Under the pieces are notes generated by a model. That model was given only the letters and a program-made list of their open reading frames with translations, was not told the DNA's origin and searched no databases. Shown piece after piece: positions 7,378 to 9,021 of a DNA stretch of 9,021 bases; the stretch's first letter is position 1, and each line of letters starts with the position of its first letter. Origin of the DNA: Anaerolineae bacterium (GTDB taxonomy: Bacteria; Chloroflexota; Anaerolineae; Aggregatilineales; Phototrophicaceae); NCBI GenBank assembly GCA_020848855.1, contig JADLHH010000146.1, positions 1-9,021 on the forward strand, in the 5' to 3' direction. The position numbers were made by a program, and so were the translations under genes.

Positions 7378-7932
7378 CTAGCGTACTGACTGGCAGAAAA
7401 ATACGGCAATATCCCGGTTCGGGAAATAACGGTCGTTGAACCCGCAAAACGTGAATCCGGCGGCTTCGCAGAAGCGAATACCTGGATAATTCTTAGTCTG
7501 CGTCTCAATCATCATGCGGCTGAGGTCATGCTCGCGTGCCCACATGGCGGCGGCTTTCGTCAGCCGCAGCCCGATCTGGCGGCGGCGGTACGGGCGCGAC
7601 ACCACGATATCCTGCACCTGCCCGATGCCGTGATGCGGGTCGCTGTGCATGGTCAGGTAGCCGATGATTTCCGGCTCGTCGCTGCGGGTGGTCGCCACCA
7701 GAAAACACTCGGTGACGTGCGCCGCGTCCCGCAGCCGGTATTCGTCGATAGGGTAGGTGACTTCGACCGCGCGCGGCAAGCGTTCGGGCTTGAAATCGAT
7801 GCGCCAGCCATCCTCGGAACTGATCTGCATCTGCCACACGACATCGGTTTCGTAGTCGTGGTCAAGCAGCAGGCAGTCAGGGATGTCGCGCGCCATGCCA
7901 TCCCGGATCATGAAGCTGAGGGTTTCGGACAT
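7378..7932 (-). CDS. GNAT family N-acetyltransferase
   Basis: 184 residues from ATG 7932, which is 14 bases after the upstream stop; the open frame continues further up only as Arg-rich shadow of the neighbouring gene. The C-terminal half is a clear GNAT fold: E88-I-I-G-Y-L-T-M (beta 4 region), V106-Q-D-I-V-V-S-R-P-Y-R-R-R-Q-I-G-L-R (motif A, pyrophosphate loop of acetyl-CoA), and N148-Y-P-G-I-R-F-C-E-A-A-G-F (motif B, with F-C in place of the common F-Y). In the motif A loop the usual terminal Gly/Ala is Arg123, a mild deviation. The N-terminal region has about 50 residues (HDYETDVVWQM to PIDEYRLRD, about 25-70) of lineage-type sequence that probably shapes the acceptor site. The substrate (protein, amine or antibiotic) cannot be told. 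No strong ribosome binding site is seen; expression is probably coupled to the gene before and after. Confidence 0.88.
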   Translation of the reverse strand: MSETLSFMIRDGMARDIPDCLLLDHDYETDVVWQMQISSEDGWRIDFKPERLPRAVEVTYPIDEYRLRDAAHVTECFLVATTRSDEPEIIGYLTMHSDPHHGIGQVQDIVVSRPYRRRQIGLRLTKAAAMWAREHDLSRMMIETQTKNYPGIRFCEAAGFTFCGFNDRYFPNRDIAVFFCQSVR

Positions 7933-7946
7933 ATCAGGCAGACACT

Positions 7947-8726
7947 TCAGGCAAGATAGGCGTCGCCAAACGTCCCGCTGACCTCGATTTCGATCAGTGG
8001 ACGCATGGGATCGGCATCGCGGGTGACGTAAACGCCGTCTTCCTGCACGTCGTAGCGGTTTTCGTCGGCGTGGACGCGGAACATGCGCGCGCCGGACGAA
8101 CGCACCAGCACCCGGTAGCCGGGCGGCACGATTACGTGGATGTTGCCCAGCGCCGAGCGCAGCGACATCGGCTCCATTGCTTCTTCGGGGCACACGACGC
8201 GAATGTCGCCAAAGCCGGTGCCGACCACAATACGCTGGACGATCAAGCCGGACAGATCAAGCTGCACCTGCCCAAGGCTAGCGGTCACGAATACGTCCCA
8301 TGGCAGGTCGGTCGCCAGCGCGACGCGCCAGTCGGCGAACGACAGCCAGGGAGTCGCCGAGCGATTCATGTTCAGGACGGCGTGGTCGTGGTCAACTTCC
8401 AGCGACGGGCGCGACCCGGCGGCATACTGCCCGGCGATTAGCCGACCTTCACGCTCCAGCGCGTACACGCTCACATCGATTTCAGCAGCGCTGATTTCGA
8501 CCGATGCCGATTCGACGCTGCCGCGCGTAATGCCGAACGAGCGGGCTTCGTCGCTCGGCACGATATCGCCGCGCAGCAGAATCACGCCGCCGATGATCAC
8601 AAGCAAAAGCGGCCACAACGCACCCGCGTTGAAGCCGCTTAGCAGCAGAAAGTTATTGAGCAGAAGGACGACCCCCAGCGCCGTTAGCGCCAGAGACCAC
8701 AGCAGCAAACCGCGCGTCGCGCGCAC
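7947..8726 (-). CDS. LiaF-like membrane protein with two TM helices and a beta 'toastrack' domain
   Basis: 259 residues. Two hydrophobic helices at about 7-27 and 36-52, with a Leu-rich LLLNNFLLL turn and G-A-L-W-P-L-L-L-V-I-I-G-G between them, are typical of LiaI/LiaF-type (DUF5668-like) membrane anchors. The rest is beta-rich with repeated short strands such as S150-L-G-Q-V-Q-L-D-L-S-G and G170-T-G-F-G-D-I-R-V, the pattern of the C-terminal LiaF/toastrack domain. Relatives modulate envelope-stress signalling or sit with PspC-type systems; the exact job here is unknown. The start is GTG at 8726, only 5 bases after the sigma-factor stop. The gene is followed 14 bases later by the acetyltransferase. 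Family assignment rests on architecture and motif style, not on a search. Confidence 0.72.
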   Translation of the reverse strand: MRATRGLLLWSLALTALGVVLLLNNFLLLSGFNAGALWPLLLVIIGGVILLRGDIVPSDEARSFGITRGSVESASVEISAAEIDVSVYALEREGRLIAGQYAAGSRPSLEVDHDHAVLNMNRSATPWLSFADWRVALATDLPWDVFVTASLGQVQLDLSGLIVQRIVVGTGFGDIRVVCPEEAMEPMSLRSALGNIHVIVPPGYRVLVRSSGARMFRVHADENRYDVQEDGVYVTRDADPMRPLIEIEVSGTFGDAYLA

Positions 8727-8731
8727 AAGCG

Positions 8732-9021
8732 TTACTCCTCGTAAAGATAATCACGAAGGATAACGTTTGCGGACGATTGGCGCAAGCGGTTGAGTGCCTG
8801 CGCTTCAAGCTGACGCACGCGCTCGCGCGTCACACCGATTGCCTGACCGACTTCTTCCAGCGTGTACACGCGTCCATCTTCCAGACCGTAACGCAGGCGC
8901 AAAATCTGCGCTTCGCGCGGCGGCAGACGGTCGAGCGCGCCCTTCAACTGCTCGTGGAGCAGGTTGGTCGCCACTTCTTCCGCCGGAGCGGGGCTGTTCA
9001 CGTCCTCGACGAAATCGCCGA
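8732..9021 (-). CDS. Primary-type sigma-70 factor, C-terminal end (partial, runs off the right edge)
   Basis: Only the last 95 or so codons are in the window; the frame stays open through 9021, and GTG 9001 is an internal Val, not a start. The visible part begins in the linker after region 3 (GDFVED...SPAPAEE, the typical sigma-70 3.2 sequence) and contains region 4.1 (LPPREAQILRLRYGLEDG) and region 4.2 with its helix-turn-helix (YTLEEVGQAIGVTRERVRQLEAQAL), which binds the -35 element. The GDFVED linker and the GLEDG-Y-T-L-E-E-V-G signature favour a primary or primary-like (group 1/2) sigma over an ECF or sporulation factor. Group 1 (RpoD/SigA) versus a group 2 paralogue cannot be decided from the tail. 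The stop at 8732 is followed after 5 bases by the LiaF-like gene. Confidence 0.93.
   Translation of the reverse strand, partial: GDFVEDVNSPAPAEEVATNLLHEQLKGALDRLPPREAQILRLRYGLEDGRVYTLEEVGQAIGVTRERVRQLEAQALNRLRQSSANVILRDYLYEE
8735..8740 (-). promoter_or_regulatory. Ribosome binding site inside the end of the sigma-factor gene
   Basis: On the minus strand GAGGAG (8740-8735) overlaps the last codons of the sigma-factor gene (Glu-Glu-stop) and lies 8 bases before GTG 8726. It supports the GTG start of the LiaF-like gene and indicates that both are translated from one mRNA. Confidence 0.7.

Noticed and set aside
7933..8193. N-terminal extension of the acetyltransferase frame by 87 codons
   Set aside because: The extension is Arg/Pro-rich shadow of the LiaF-like gene; ATG 7932 begins where recognisable protein sequence starts and leaves a normal 14-bp gap.

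Overview
The window is GC-rich bacterial DNA with densely packed genes and looks like chromosomal core sequence from a member of the Chloroflexota (Anaerolineae-like). This assignment is inferred from three things: a short three-domain S1 protein, a 7TM/GAF protein with a lineage-typical C-terminal helical domain, and a small membrane protein with G-x-x-Q-W repeats. There was no database search behind it. No tRNA, rRNA, CRISPR array, insertion sequence or phage gene was seen.

Left part, plus strand (1-1523): a complete SRAP/YedK/HMCES-type abasic-site DNA-protein crosslinking protein, closed by a clear intrinsic terminator (703-730). Next comes an AT-richer gene for an unrecognised six-segment membrane protein, preceded by a TATAAA box that abuts a perfect 12-bp palindrome (774-785). 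This gene converges on the minus-strand block with only a 16-bp gap.

Right part, minus strand (1540 to the right edge), read from right to left: the C-terminal end of a primary-type sigma-70 factor (cut by the window edge); a LiaF-like two-TM 'toastrack' membrane protein; a GNAT acetyltransferase; and a 653-residue receptor with a multi-TM sensor, a GAF domain and a C-terminal HTH-like domain but no kinase core. These four genes are separated by only 5, 14 and 6 bp and look like one transcription unit. After a 191-bp gap with a good extended -10 promoter comes a three-S1-domain RNA-binding protein (ribosomal protein S1 or a close relative). After another 151-bp gap with two hairpins comes a full-length FtsK/SpoIIIE DNA translocase.

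Together the minus-strand genes join basic transcription (sigma), envelope sensing (LiaF-like, 7TM-GAF-HTH), translation (S1) and chromosome segregation (FtsK). The most unusual item is the membrane receptor whose putative output domain is a helix-turn-helix rather than a histidine kinase. The AT-rich membrane gene with its own operator-like palindrome is the best candidate for recent acquisition.
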